Shown: one piece after another, positions 20,186-31,085 of the stretch | Layout: the number at the start of each line of letters is the position of its first letter | Position numbering within the stretch: the stretch's first letter is position 1 | From: Pinus tabuliformis | Taxonomy: Eukaryota; Streptophyta; Pinopsida; Pinales; Pinaceae | Length of the DNA: 64,000 nt | NCBI GenBank assembly: GCA_031772625.1 | Contig: CM062818.1 | Span: 1,279,110,277 to 1,279,174,276 of the forward strand | Reading direction: 5' to 3' | Notes under the pieces: generated by a model | Seen by the model: only the letters and a program-made list of their open reading frames with translations | The model's database searches: none | What the model was told of the DNA's origin: nothing | Position numbers and translations under genes: made by a program

Positions 20186-21961
20186 TGTTGACTCTAAAAA
20201 ATGCCCTCTCCTTAGCAACTTTTCTCATCCCTCCTTCTTTGTTTTTCCATGGAAAATGCATTCTTATCACCAATAACCATTATACACTACCTTAAGGAGA
20301 ACATTTTAGTGATTTTCATGTTATACTTTTATGCTTGCTATTTGAATAAGTTTTTGTCTTTTTGCTACGAAACACAGCCTATTCTGCAGCTAATCAGCTG
20401 TTCCATAGCTACTTCCATGATTTTACGGGTTCCAGGTGTCAGATGGAGGAATTAACTACGTGGGAAGTTTGGAAAACATAATGGCATGAATCGTGTCCTA
20501 TTCATCTAGCCCAGATTGACAAGTAAGACTCCGGTCAAAGGAAATCTCAAACATAGAGACCTAAGGCAAATAGGACTATGTTTTGTACATGTTTCACAGT
20601 GATGGGATCCGAAACAACTTCCTAAGGCCATAGACTTCATCAGCCATCTGTGCAAATTGAATCCAACAACCATCACCTTAGATTTATGTCTCCAGCAACC
20701 GAGGAAGAGAATTTTGTGTACCTCTCTGCCTATCTGTTTTTGTTGTAGCTTATTTTTCTCCATAGAAAGTTGTATAATTTCTCGATAAATATCTATGTGA
20801 AGAATGCAGAACCAGTTAAAATTTTCTCATGTGTTAAGTTCAGATTACCGCTCTATAATTTTGAGAACTCATTCTCTATTTTTAATATGAAGACTGTGTG
20901 TTTCATGGATAAGGTTACATTTCATTTGGTTTTGTCTTTTATAGTTAAACTGTGAATTCATCGTTTCTTCCATAATGTTTACAATCATTTTCTAACCTTG
21001 TTCATAATGCAGTTTTTGTCATCTTCTTACTAACGCAGAATAACTTATTTCAGTACAGAATAGTTCTTTTGTTTCATTTTTTTCTAGTTTCTTATCAGTA
21101 GCATGAAGTTGAGTTCAGTAGTGTAGAGCAATTTATTTCATTTGATGTTCATTAGTCTTTAAGTTTTTAGTTAAGACTGATCAGTGCCATTTCTGTCTTG
21201 TCATTTTATTATTAGTTTAGTGACTCATATTGTAAGTGAATGTTTCTAAAAGCCCTTCTAGTTCATGGTTCATCTTAAACTAAGTGGTGGAATACTTAAT
21301 TTATGTAATGAGTCTTTTTCTGCATTTTTGTATTTATTTTCTCCTATAATAATGATGTACAAGAATTCCTCAAAATGTTATCACAAGGAGGTTATTCTCC
21401 CAAAATTGTGAATCATAGTAACTAAACACTTCATTTAGTTTCCATAGTAGATTAGTTGCAATTTCATTTTCAGTCTTAGTATTTCATTTAGCTTTGCTGC
21501 AATCTCATTTTCAGTTTTTCATTAAGTTTTGATTCTGCAATAGACTAAACAGTAGTTGTAATCTCACTTTCAGTATTTCATTTCAGTTTTGTTTCCATAA
21601 TAGATAGTTGCAATTTCATTTTTAAGTCCTTTTAGTTCATGATTTGGAAAAATAATAAGAACAAAAATAGAAACTCTGTTTTCATTCTCTTGGTTAAACT
21701 TTACTTTCAAACCTGGCTATAAGCACTTTTAGTCCTCATTTCATTTGTTTGGATAGCTAGCAGAAGTAGATTTAAGATTTTGTTAAGTACATTGTAAAAC
21801 ATTAGGAATTAAAGGATCAAGCCCCCAAAACAACATAAAACTCAAAAATAGTGAGGTAAGAAGGGTCATCTAGCACATATAGTGCACTACACTTCATCAG
21901 TTTACGATACTCGGATTGATAATTTATGTAGAGCAATTTAGGACACTAAATTGACTAAACA
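20186..21961 (+). repeat. 3' LTR of Athila-type element
   Basis: Starts tgttgactcta and ends attgactaaaca. It is the partner of 9560-11413. It lacks about 78 bp present in the 5' LTR: it joins 'ttcatggat' directly to 'aaggttacatttc' near 20912. It is followed by cctgt (21962-21966). Confidence 0.92.
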
Positions 21962-23860
21962 CCTGTCACAAGGTCTGCCTCATCAAAGGGAAAATGTCTC
22001 CTATAGGAGACACATAAGGGCCTATAGGAAGCAGAGGCCATCCCATAAGAAACTCTACTGAACCTACAGGAAACTCAGAAAATGGACCTACAAGGTATCA
22101 CTAAGCAAGAAATAAAGAATGAAGACCCAGAACTGAGGGAACCTAGTACTCAACCCAAGCTTGACTCTTACTACAGGTTCATTGAAGGGGGTAGGGTCGT
22201 GCGACAAAAAATTTCCATCCGCTTATTCTTTGAGGTTGAGAAAGAAAGGGCATGAACATAGAGGTGGATGAAAATTGCCAAGTCCAAAGGAGTGGAGGAT
22301 GTGGGTCACATGGAGGAGAAGGTAAAGGACATGGGCAGAGAACTCAACAACATAAGGGACAAAGTAGCAAAGAAGAAATCTCAGTTGGAAGGAGAGAATG
22401 CATGACTGAGGGGACAGTTACAAGAAAGGGAAAGTCAGTTGGCAGCTATGGCTAGTTTATCCTTAGAGGTAATCTAGTGCAAGATGCCAGCAAAGTCTTA
22501 TGCCTTGTATCTTAAGGAGTAGTGGCTTCAATTCCAAAGTAAGACTTTAGCACAGAGAAACATTATTCCCTTCAAAGATTATAGACAATTTAGTGATGTT
22601 TGTGATCAAAGCAAATTGGAAGATAAAGAAAAAATGTCTGAGTTTTACCTACACAATTTGGCCCTGACATATTTGAATGTGTGGGATCCAAATTCAAAAC
22701 TAGGGGACTTGCAATTGATGGCCTTAGCATCATGGATGAAACATGAGGAGGACAGAGCTACAGAAATGAAGAAATTAATGGAAAGAGAAGAGACAAAACC
22801 CCTCATGGTAAGAGCTAAGAAATCAAATCCAATGGCTGTCATCAACACCCACAACCTGATTGCAAATGATCATAAGCTAGCACCTAGTTTCCTTGTTGCA
22901 GAAGAGGAAGTAGTCACACACATTGAATACATGTTCAAGCTGTTAGGAGATGATAGCATGCAATCTTACTAGAGGAGATGGAATACCTTGCCCTACAACC
23001 TGAAAATCAGATAATTCCATCCTCCTCAAAGAATGAGAGGGGCACTAAACAAAACAACCATGTACAAGCAAACTCTACAAAGACTCAAAGTCAATTGGAT
23101 TGGCTTAAGACTTAGTCCACCACAGCTCTTAGAAAATTCGGGAGGAGGGAAGGAAGAGGAAGAAAGCAACCAGTGGGAAGAGATAGAGAGGAATGCAGGA
23201 TTTTATGCACAGGAAGAAGAAACTACAATAGAAGCATGGGATGTGATGGAGGTCACTAGATAAATGAAGGATGTGGATATAGATTGAGTTGCTCAGAGGA
23301 TGAGCAACACCTTCAGTAGGGGGGTGATGATGATCGTTATTACTGGGTAACTATATGGACCTTAATACACCTCCAAGCTTATTTAAATCAACTCTTCTCA
23401 TAATTCTTGACCTATTTTGGTTATATTTTGCTTAATGAGATGAGTAAAAGTAAGATTTTATTTCTAGTGGACTAATGCACATTGATTGCAAGTTTTTGAG
23501 AGAAAATCATGGCAATTTTGGCTAATTAAGGACAGAAAATTGAATGAGACAAGGAGGAGATATTGTGGGAGATATATCCTCCTCATTTAATCCTCACTCA
23601 TTCGAATATTCCTCCATCAAATCACACTGGCTTGGAGCTGTCAGGAGCCAAGTCATGAAGATCAAAAGGCAGTTGAGCCAGTGACGGTTAAAGAGCCAGT
23701 TCGTCTTGAGTTTAGGAGCCAAGCCTCCTTATATTTAAGGAAGTCATTGGAGACTTCAGTTGTATAAATAAAGAGGCCCAGAACCTCATCAGGATTCATA
23801 TTTTTTTATGTAAGAGCACTAAGCATTTTCGAGTTGAAAACTTGTGGAAGACATTGTTAT
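21962..23860 (+). repeat. Tandem unit B, last segment
   Basis: Resumes unit B at 'cctgtcacaaggtctgcc' (unit A: 'gttgtcacaaggtatgcc' at about 2557). It continues to the unit's end near 'ggattcatatttttt'. The final ~550 bp match 3890-4425. Beyond about 23860 no third copy follows. Confidence 0.85.
21967..23280 (+). pseudogene. Accessory-type ORF, unit B copy, C-terminal half
   Basis: One frame (shared by 22616-22972 and 23033-23263) runs through most of this segment with several stops. Early on it has LQET-type repeats, then a predicted coiled coil: 'LNNIRDKVAKKKSQLEGE', then 'LRGQLQERESQLAAMASL' (about 22344-22460). Next comes 'FYLHNLALTYLNVWDPNS' (about 22636-22690) and an acidic end ('EEIERNAGFYAQEEE'-like, near 23200). 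Stops include TAG at 22970-22972, where unit A keeps TGG. In the other direction, unit A has TAG at 3571-3573 where this copy keeps TGG (22979-22981). Function unknown. Confidence 0.6.
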
Positions 23861-26233
23861 GTAATTTTTTGATATGATAATGAGAATGAGAATTTCCTTG
23901 ATATAGCATTGAGTTGACTCAGAGGGTTGAAGCTATTGGGTTAGGGCCAAACCCTAGCAGAAAAGGGTCCTCTTCTTTTATTTGAATGTTTAGTTGATTT
24001 CATAGATTAATGGCTGAATTGGTTTTGCATTATTTTATTGCAAGTAGTTGTGAATTTGATTAGTTTACTTCCATTTGTGCATTGCTTTAGCTGTAGCTTA
24101 GAAAGATAAAGGAATACAAAGAACACTAATAGTAGGAAGATTTGGCCTCACTCCTCCCTTTAGGGACCATGGTTTGAGGAAAGAACTCCTATGCAACCCC
24201 AAAAAGATAGAATTCTAATTTTTTTATGGAATTTAGGGTTTTCTGATACTTAGGCCAACATCTTTTTAGTTTTCAAGAATAGGATTCAAATTCCATTTCT
24301 GATATCTTTACCCCTTGCAACCCAATCCTAACCTCATCCATCCATGATCATCAAAAGCCACTAAGTCCATCATTCAATTCATCATTCCATAAGAACAACC
24401 TTCCAGGGTTGTTGAGCAAATCTAGCCATCTTACAAACTCTGTTTTGAAGCTCTGAAGGAGCCCTAGCCACTCCATTACATTATTTCTCCCACAATTAAC
24501 CTTCTCTAATCCCTACGCAGCCTTCCAAATCACTCCTATTTCTATTGACCGGATCCTGTAGGAGAATTAGGACATCTTGTAGGAGGCAATAGGGCATCTT
24601 ATTGGACAACCTGTAATGGCCCGTTTAGAGGCCAAATTGTGGAAAAAACATCTAGGAAGAAAGGAGAAGACCCCTACTTGCCTCCTAAGCCATCTGACCT
24701 TCCACTACCATCTCCAACCCACCTGCCACATCACCGAGAGGATTTAGCATTCACATTTTCACACAGAAAGACAAAAAGGAAAAAGTTATTGTGTTCATTT
24801 GAATGCAAAATAGTAGAGTGTTTGGTTATTTTAGGTTGCATTCCAAGGATAGTAGAATTATACATATGTTAACTTAGCATTCTTTTGAAGAAAATTCTCT
24901 TAGAAGTTAGTTAGTTGAATGGTGTGTTTAATCATTTGATTTTAGTCTTTCCTTACTACAGTAGACAAGGTTCTAGTTAGTGCAATTTTCCCCTTTCCTC
25001 ATTGGTAATAAAGCTTCTTCTGAATCAATAGAAGGCTAGTTTGAGAAACCATAGTGGTCTATCGCCAGCTTAGCAGTGAAAAAGAGTGGACCCATCGCAT
25101 CTTCTTGTTTATACAACACTGTCACCTCCAAGTTTGTATGAACCCCAGGTTCATAAAGTAAAGTTGGTAGCCCGAGGAGTTGCATCATTCCTGCTACAAT
25201 ACTAGTCCTCATCACATTGTATGAATGGAAAATTAATGGTTCAATGTCGAATTACATTATGTTTACCTAACCTTTTCCACACTTTTTTCCCGATACGTTT
25301 AATTGATATATAGTTGTTCTGCAGTTTGGATTTCACCGCCAATCCACGCATTTCCCATACATGCTTCTCATGTGTATTGGGTACCCGGTTATGTGAATTC
25401 TTAGTAGTTTCCATGCGAGAAGACATCAATGATCTAGATTGTTCATCGTTCAATCCACGACACACAATCAATTAAGGAATCCTAATGTTTTCTATCCTCT
25501 CGTTTACCCTCAATTTTTTTTGTTACTCTTCCTCAAGATCTAAGGATTCTTCCATGGCGTTAGGTGGCCGTTGGTGTGGCTGCCGCTAATTCCATTTTCC
25601 ATCATTATCCCTCAATTCATGGTACTCAGTTCACTTGACACACTGTCAGTTGGTCCAGGTCATTCTTCATTGAGGTGGTTTAACATCCTAACCCTTCAAC
25701 ATTTTTTCTTGCCTCCAGAGGATTATAAATATAGCAATGATGGACAAAATTCATACCAAGTAAATAATTCTTAGGCAATATTTAGCTTCAACAATATGCT
25801 CACCAGCTAGCTTACAAATTCCTCTAAAAGATTTTCATTTAAATCTACCATGGTTTCGACATTTTCAGGTGTAGGGTCAACAATAAGGGTTGCGAAGGAA
25901 AATTGGTTTTATTGGTCAACGAATATGGAGTAAATACTTCCATACCAAGAATCTCTTCCTCAAGTAAAATCTCGTTATACCCATTGGATTGAAATTTTGT
26001 CTACTTCTATTCACAACTTTACACCATGGCACCACTAACTCATGTCATAATTCTATCTTAAACTCTTGTTTGGCGACAAGGATGGATAGCATTGTTCTAC
26101 AATCCCTAGACACATAATTCTTTTGTTCTTCTACTAGTATTCTACACATATAAAAAAAAATCTTAATTGTTATGTTAACATTTACATGAAATTTGATAGT
26201 TTTCTATTTACTACATTATTTACATGCAACTTG
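23861..26233. other. No gene recognised; AT-rich, possibly old element sequence
   Basis: About 2.4 kb with only short unsupported ORFs. The phrase 'ggatcctgtaggag' near 24551 and 'cttgtaggaggc' near 24575 echo the ctacagga motif of the tandem units on the opposite strand, so part may belong to that family. No LTR pair, tRNA or conserved protein segment is seen. Confidence 0.4.
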
Positions 26234-26323
26234 ATTTGGTTTCTCGCTATGCGAGTTATGTTAATTTGGTTTATCACTGTGTGGGTTATGTTTATTTGGT
26301 TTCTCATTATGTGAGTTATGTTA
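26234..26323 (+). repeat. Three 30-bp tandem repeats
   Basis: Units at 26234-26263, 26264-26293 and 26294-26323 have the pattern atttggttt(c/a)tc then gagttatgtta, with a few substitutions. Confidence 0.85.
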
Positions 26324-26455
26324 ATTTCTTATAATGTATTTATGAAGGGTTTGACCCTTGTGACTTTCGTGTTTGATTTACTTTTGAATGTTGGTGCCAT
26401 AAAAGGCACGGGGATCTATATTGTGTAATGCCACACGCTTGTTTACTGATTGGTT

Positions 26456-26495
<40 letters not shown>

Positions 26496-27338
26496 CAGGT
26501 CATGTATTGCATTGGTTTGTAATTGCGCATTGCCAGCATGCCTAATGTAATAATTGTGTTTTCAATGTTTGAATGTGTTTGGCTCTCGATTGTGCACTAC
26601 CGAAAAATTCATATGCCTCACTTTCACATATAAGCTTGGACTCATAACTCGAAGGATCTAACAAATATTACAATGTTCACACTATTTCATTTTAGCTTAT
26701 TTTCTTAAGTAAATATCATAGATAAATACAGTCTATTCATTTGTTCTAAGCCATAAAACATTCTCATAGCTTGTACATTCTTTCTTTTCTGTTATGATGG
26801 TTGTTTAATGTAATTAATGATTTCAACTTAAGTTATTTACATTTTGAACTAATTGACTGTAAATACAATCCTTTATAGATTCAAATTGTTGAACCTGCTA
26901 TCACACTTGGTTTTCTATGTCACTAATAGGGTGCTCCTCATAACATGTAAATCCATATTTGTGTAAGTGTAAGATTCTAGTCATGTGTAATTTATTATGA
27001 CTATTAACAAAGGTCCTAAGCATTGATCTTAACTTTGTTTTAGGGATGCTTTTCGTTACTCATCGGTTCCCTTCTTTAGAAGCTTCTTATCAAGTGTTTC
27101 TTTTTCTCTTTTTTTAGATATATTTGATTATCCTTGAAATTGCATAAAATTTGAATCATAGGTACCAATCCATAGAATTTTTCTTATATCATAATTAACC
27201 TACATTTATAATACTTCCACTAGGTAAAGATAACATTCCAAGAACCCTTATATTTTGGTATAGATTCTACTAATTATAGACATCTCAATTCTGAAATCAA
27301 TCTTTGAAATAGCCATCTACGTATTGCAATAAATAATA
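26324..27338. other. No gene recognised; includes a (TA)n microsatellite
   Basis: AT-rich flank of the chromovirus. An uninterrupted TA run lies at about 26459-26493. The last five bases, taata (27334-27338), are the left target-site duplication of the chromovirus. Confidence 0.5.
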
Positions 27339-27671
27339 TGTTATGTAACCAGCTCAAGAAAAGATAGAAAAGATAGATCAACGCCTTAGAATTTAGCCTC
27401 TTCGAGGGGGCAACCTCCTTTATATTACATAAATGAACAATTCTTGGATGATTCAAATGACAAAACCTCCTTTCTATATATAGGAGTCTAAGGAGTCACA
27501 ATATAATCCAGCCGATCTAACAATAATAATATAAAGCCACAAAAATAATAATAGAGGGATTCTATGGGGCACAGTAATAACAATATGGGGGCAATAGGGG
27601 AACAACAATATTAATAAGGGGTATAACTACAATAGTAATGGGGTAATCACTAGTATTATAGGGACCCAACA
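27339..27671 (-). repeat. 3' LTR of chromovirus
   Basis: 333 bp, partner of 32874-33206. On the plus strand it runs from tgttatgtaacc to agggacccaaca. TATATATA lies at 27475-27482. Confidence 0.95.
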
Positions 27672-27673
27672 TG

Positions 27674-27685
27674 CCCCTCGCCTTC
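27674..27685 (-). other. Polypurine tract of chromovirus
   Basis: Reads gaaggcgagggg on the minus strand, two bases before the 3' LTR. It has the same position and shape as the tract in the 2.7-kb relative. Confidence 0.75.
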
Positions 27686-27700
27686 AAAAAAGTGTTGTCC

Positions 27701-28240
27701 TCAACGCTTGAGTAGTTCTGGATACTTCTGCATAAAATTCTCATCCTCCCATGTGGAATCTTCAGCGGATAAGTTCTTCCACTTGATAAGATACTCTGAA
27801 ATTGATCGATTTCGTAGCTGTCGAATTCTTGTTTCTATGACTGCTTCCGGTTCCAATATAATTTTTCCTTCCTCGCCAAGTTCTGGCAATATTGTTTGAA
27901 CTGGGAGCTTGTCGCCTATAACCTTCTTTAAACATGAAACATGGAAAACTGGGTGCAATTGAGAAGCTGCAGGAAGCTCCAATTTGTATGCCATAGTACC
28001 AATCTTTTGCAACACCTTGTACGGACCATAATACTTTGGTGATAATTTATTATCCTTCTTAGCTTGCTTGAGGGACATTTTCTTATATGGTTGTAGCCGT
28101 AGGAATACCCAATCACCTACATCAAAACTTCTTTCACTGCGATGTTGATCTGCCTGTTGTTTCATTCTATTATGTGCCAACATGAGGTTATCCTTTAAGA
28201 GTTGGAGGACTTGTTGTTGATGTTTGATGTGATGTTCCAT
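27701..28240 (-). pseudogene. Integrase C-terminus and chromodomain of chromovirus
   Basis: An open frame of 179 codons in the same frame as the upstream RNase H-integrase ORF, separated from it by a single TAG at 28241-28243. It begins 'MEHHIKHQQQVLQLLKDN', then 'RSFDVGDWVFLRLQPYKK', the GPY/F region ('KYYGPYKVLQKIG', about residues 68-80) and 'LHPVFHVSCLKK'. It ends with the chromodomain 'SEYLIKWKNLSAEDSTWED' (about residues 150-168). Chromodomains of such integrases are known to steer insertion toward particular chromatin marks. The TAG is one C-to-T step from CAG. Confidence 0.88.
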
Positions 28241-28243
28241 TGC

Positions 28244-29572
28244 CTAAGCCTTAGAATTTTCTCTTAAATATGATGTGATGGATGGTGGTTGATACCCATA
28301 AAGTGCCATAAATGGGGTCATTTTTGTTGCTGTATGGAAGGAAGTGTTATACCACCATTCAGCCAGAGGCAACCATTTGACCCATTGTGTTTGTTTATCA
28401 GATACAAAGCAACGAAGATATCCTTCCAAACATTTGTTTACTATCTTAGTTTTCCCATCAGATTGAGGATGATAAGATGAGCTATGAGCTAACTGAGTAC
28501 CAAGACAAGAAAATAATTTTGTCCAAAAATTTCCAGTGAAAATGGGATCTCTGTCACTTACAATAATCTTTGGGTTTCCATGTAGCTTTTGAATTGTTTC
28601 CATAAATGCAGTAGAAATTGTACTGGCTTTAAATGGATGTGATAATGCAAAAAAGTGTGCATACTTGGTAAGTCTGTCAACTACCACCATGATGACACTC
28701 TTTCCCTCAGACTTGGGTAAACCTGTGATAAAATCCATTGAAACCTCCTCCAAACGTTGGCTTGGAATGGATAAAGGTTGTAATAGACCCAGTGTCTTAA
28801 TTGTTTCAACTTTATTTTGTTGGCAAACCAAACATTCCGCCACAAACTTTTGAATATTTGATTTAAGGCCATCCCAAAAAAATTCCTTCTTAACCCTGTG
28901 GTAAGTTTTTAAAAATCCTGAGTGCCCTCCTAAGGGAGAAGTGTGCAATTCCATAAGAATCTTTTGTTTTAGCTGGGAATTCTTACAGAGGTATAAGCGA
29001 TCTTTGTACCATAACGAATCATTTTTCCAGCTAAATGTATCAGACGTACTGGAATCTTGTTGTAGCTTTCGAATAAGTGCCCACACTTCTTCGTCATTCT
29101 TCCATTCCTCCCTTGCTTCGTTTATCCAATCTGGTTGGATAATAGAAATGGCACACAACAATGCTTCCACATCCTCATCCTTTCTTGAGAGTGCATCTGC
29201 CACCACATTTTGCTTCCCTTTTTTGTAGATGATTTCAAAGTCATAACCCAACATCTTTGTGACCCACTTTTGTTGCTCTTCAGAGGATAATCTTTGTTCT
29301 AAAAAGTATTTAAGGCTATCATGATCCGTTTTTACCTTGAAGTGTCTTCCCATTAGGTAGGGTCGCCATTTCTTAAGTGCATGGAGTATTGCCAACATTT
29401 CCTTCTCATAAATAGCTTTGCTTAAAAACTTTCCCTTGATTGGACGACTTTCAAAAGCAATGGGTCTTTCATCTTGCATTAGAACAGCACCAATTCCATT
29501 TCCTGAAGCATCACATTCCACAATAAAGGTTTTTGTGAAGTCTGGTGTAGCTAAGACCGGTGCTTGGCACAT
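28244..29572 (-). pseudogene. RNase H and integrase core of chromovirus
   Basis: An open frame of 442 codons. RNase H is at the N-terminus: 'VECDASGNGIGAVL' (Asp), 'AIYEKEMLAILHALKKW' (Glu), 'KTDHDSLKYFL' (Asp), 'NVVADALSRK'. The integrase zinc finger follows: His in 'LHTSPLGGHSG' and 'CLVCQQNK'. The core has Asp in 'SMDFITGLPKSEG' and Asp in 'IVSDRDPIF'. The third catalytic position reads 'SDGKTKIVNKC', so the conserved Glu is Lys (AAG, plus-strand 28445-28447). This integrase should be inactive. The frame starts where a frameshift separates it from RT at about 29630-29634. Confidence 0.9.
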
Positions 29573-31030
29573 TGCCTCTTTAAGATGTTCAAAGGCCTTT
29601 GTTGCTTCTGGAGTCCATGAAAATGCATCTTTTTCAATAATGTTGTTAGAGGTGCTGCTATTCTCCCATAATTCTTAACAAACTTGCGATAATACCCTGT
29701 CAACCCAAGAAATCCTCGCAGATGCTTTATGGATGTGGGGATTTTCCATTCCTTAATGGCTTTAATTTTTCTAGGGTCTACCTTAACTCCTTCATGAGAT
29801 ACAATATGACCCAAATATTCCACCTCCTGGACTCCAAAGAAACATTTGGATCTTTTTGCATATAATTGTTTCTCCTCCAATAGTTGTAGCACCCTGTCAA
29901 CATGTTCAACATGATCCTTCCAAGACTTGCTGTAGATTAGTATATCATCAAAAAATACTAACACAAATTTTCTAAGGAATGGTTTGAAAATTGAATTCAT
30001 CAAACCTTGAAATGTTGAAGGTGCATTGGTAAGGCCAAAAGGCATGACCAAAAATTCATAATGACCCTCATGAGTTCTAAATGTTGTTTTTGGAATGTCT
30101 TCAATCTTCATTCTGATTTGATGATATCCTGAACGAAGATCCAACTTGGTGAAGTAAATTGATCCATGCAATTCATCCAGTAATTCATCAATGACAGGAA
30201 TGGGGAACTTATCTTTAATAGTGAGCTTGTTGAGCTCCCTATAATCTAGACACATGCGCCATGATCCATCCTTCTTGTGCACCAATACTACTGGAGCAGA
30301 GAAAGAACTTTGACTCGGTTGAATTATACCAGCCTCTAGCATTTCTGCAACCATACGTTCAATTTCACTCTTTTGGACATAGGGATATCTGTACGGCCTG
30401 ATGTTTGGAGGAACACTTCCTGGAATCAGATGAATAGCATGATCATGATCACGCATAGGTGGGAGACCTTTGGGAGTCTCAAATACCTTGGAATGATTGT
30501 CCAGGACTTTTTGGAGATCTGGAGAAATAGATGATTCCGATGTGGAAACATCTAGCGAACATAATTGTGCAATTACACCTCTTTGCTCCTTTTTTAGAAG
30601 CTTTGTCATACCATTAGAGCTGATTATCTTTCCTGGTTTCCCTGCAATACCCCTTAATTCAACTTCCTTTCCTTCCGTAGAAAATTTGATGAAAAGTTCT
30701 TGAAAATTAAAAGCTATTGTACCCAAGGATTGTAGCCATTGGACTCCTAGTACAACATCAGCACCTCCCATTGGAATGGAAAGCATTGGGCTAGTCAATA
30801 CATATTCTCCCATGGATAGCTTGATATTATGGCACTTTCTAGAGAAATTTATTGTTCCTCCATTTGCAATCATCACTTGACACTCTGGTGCTGGATATAG
30901 GAAGCAATTCAATTCTTTTGCTACCTTACAATGAATAAAATTGTGGGTGCTTCCTGAATCAATCAACACTATTGCCTTTTTCTTCTTGATTTGTCCTTCT
31001 ATCTTGATGGTTTGAGGAGTGGTAATTCTG
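29551..31030 (-). pseudogene. Protease and reverse transcriptase of chromovirus
   Basis: Open from about 31000 to 29551 in the pol frame. The retropepsin site '[13 protein letters not shown]' is at the start. RT motifs are in order: '[16 protein letters not shown]', '[17 protein letters not shown]', '[15 protein letters not shown]', '[16 protein letters not shown]' and catalytic 'FFDD' at 29944-29955. The C-terminal '[15 protein letters not shown]' is followed by a one-base loss in an A run (plus-strand T run 29630-29634), which shifts the frame and ends the ORF. Upstream, the Gag/protease join has a base missing near 31033: the related element has gcaagaatt where this copy has gcagaatt. Confidence 0.9.
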
Positions 31031-31085
31031 CTAATGCATTACAAGATATGGTCGGATTTATTTGTTCTTCATCTAGGCTTTGTTC

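Larger units (their letters stand above)
9560..21961 (+). mobile_element. Athila-type Ty3/gypsy LTR retrotransposon, defective
   Basis: A 12,402-bp element with long LTRs (1,854 and 1,776 bp), target-site duplication cctgt (9555-9559 and 21962-21966) and a tRNA-Asp-type primer-binding site. Gene order is gag, protease, reverse transcriptase, RNase H, integrase, then a long spacer, an accessory ORF and a coiled-coil tail. Long LTRs, the Asp primer-binding site, 'YMDDF' in RT and an extra ORF after integrase are hallmarks of the Athila/Tat lineage. Gag and pol carry many stops and frameshifts, so the copy is dead. The LTR pair differs by about one base in ten over the first 300 bp, plus a ~78-bp indel, making this the oldest of the window's four bounded elements. 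It is inserted in tandem unit B. Confidence 0.93.
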
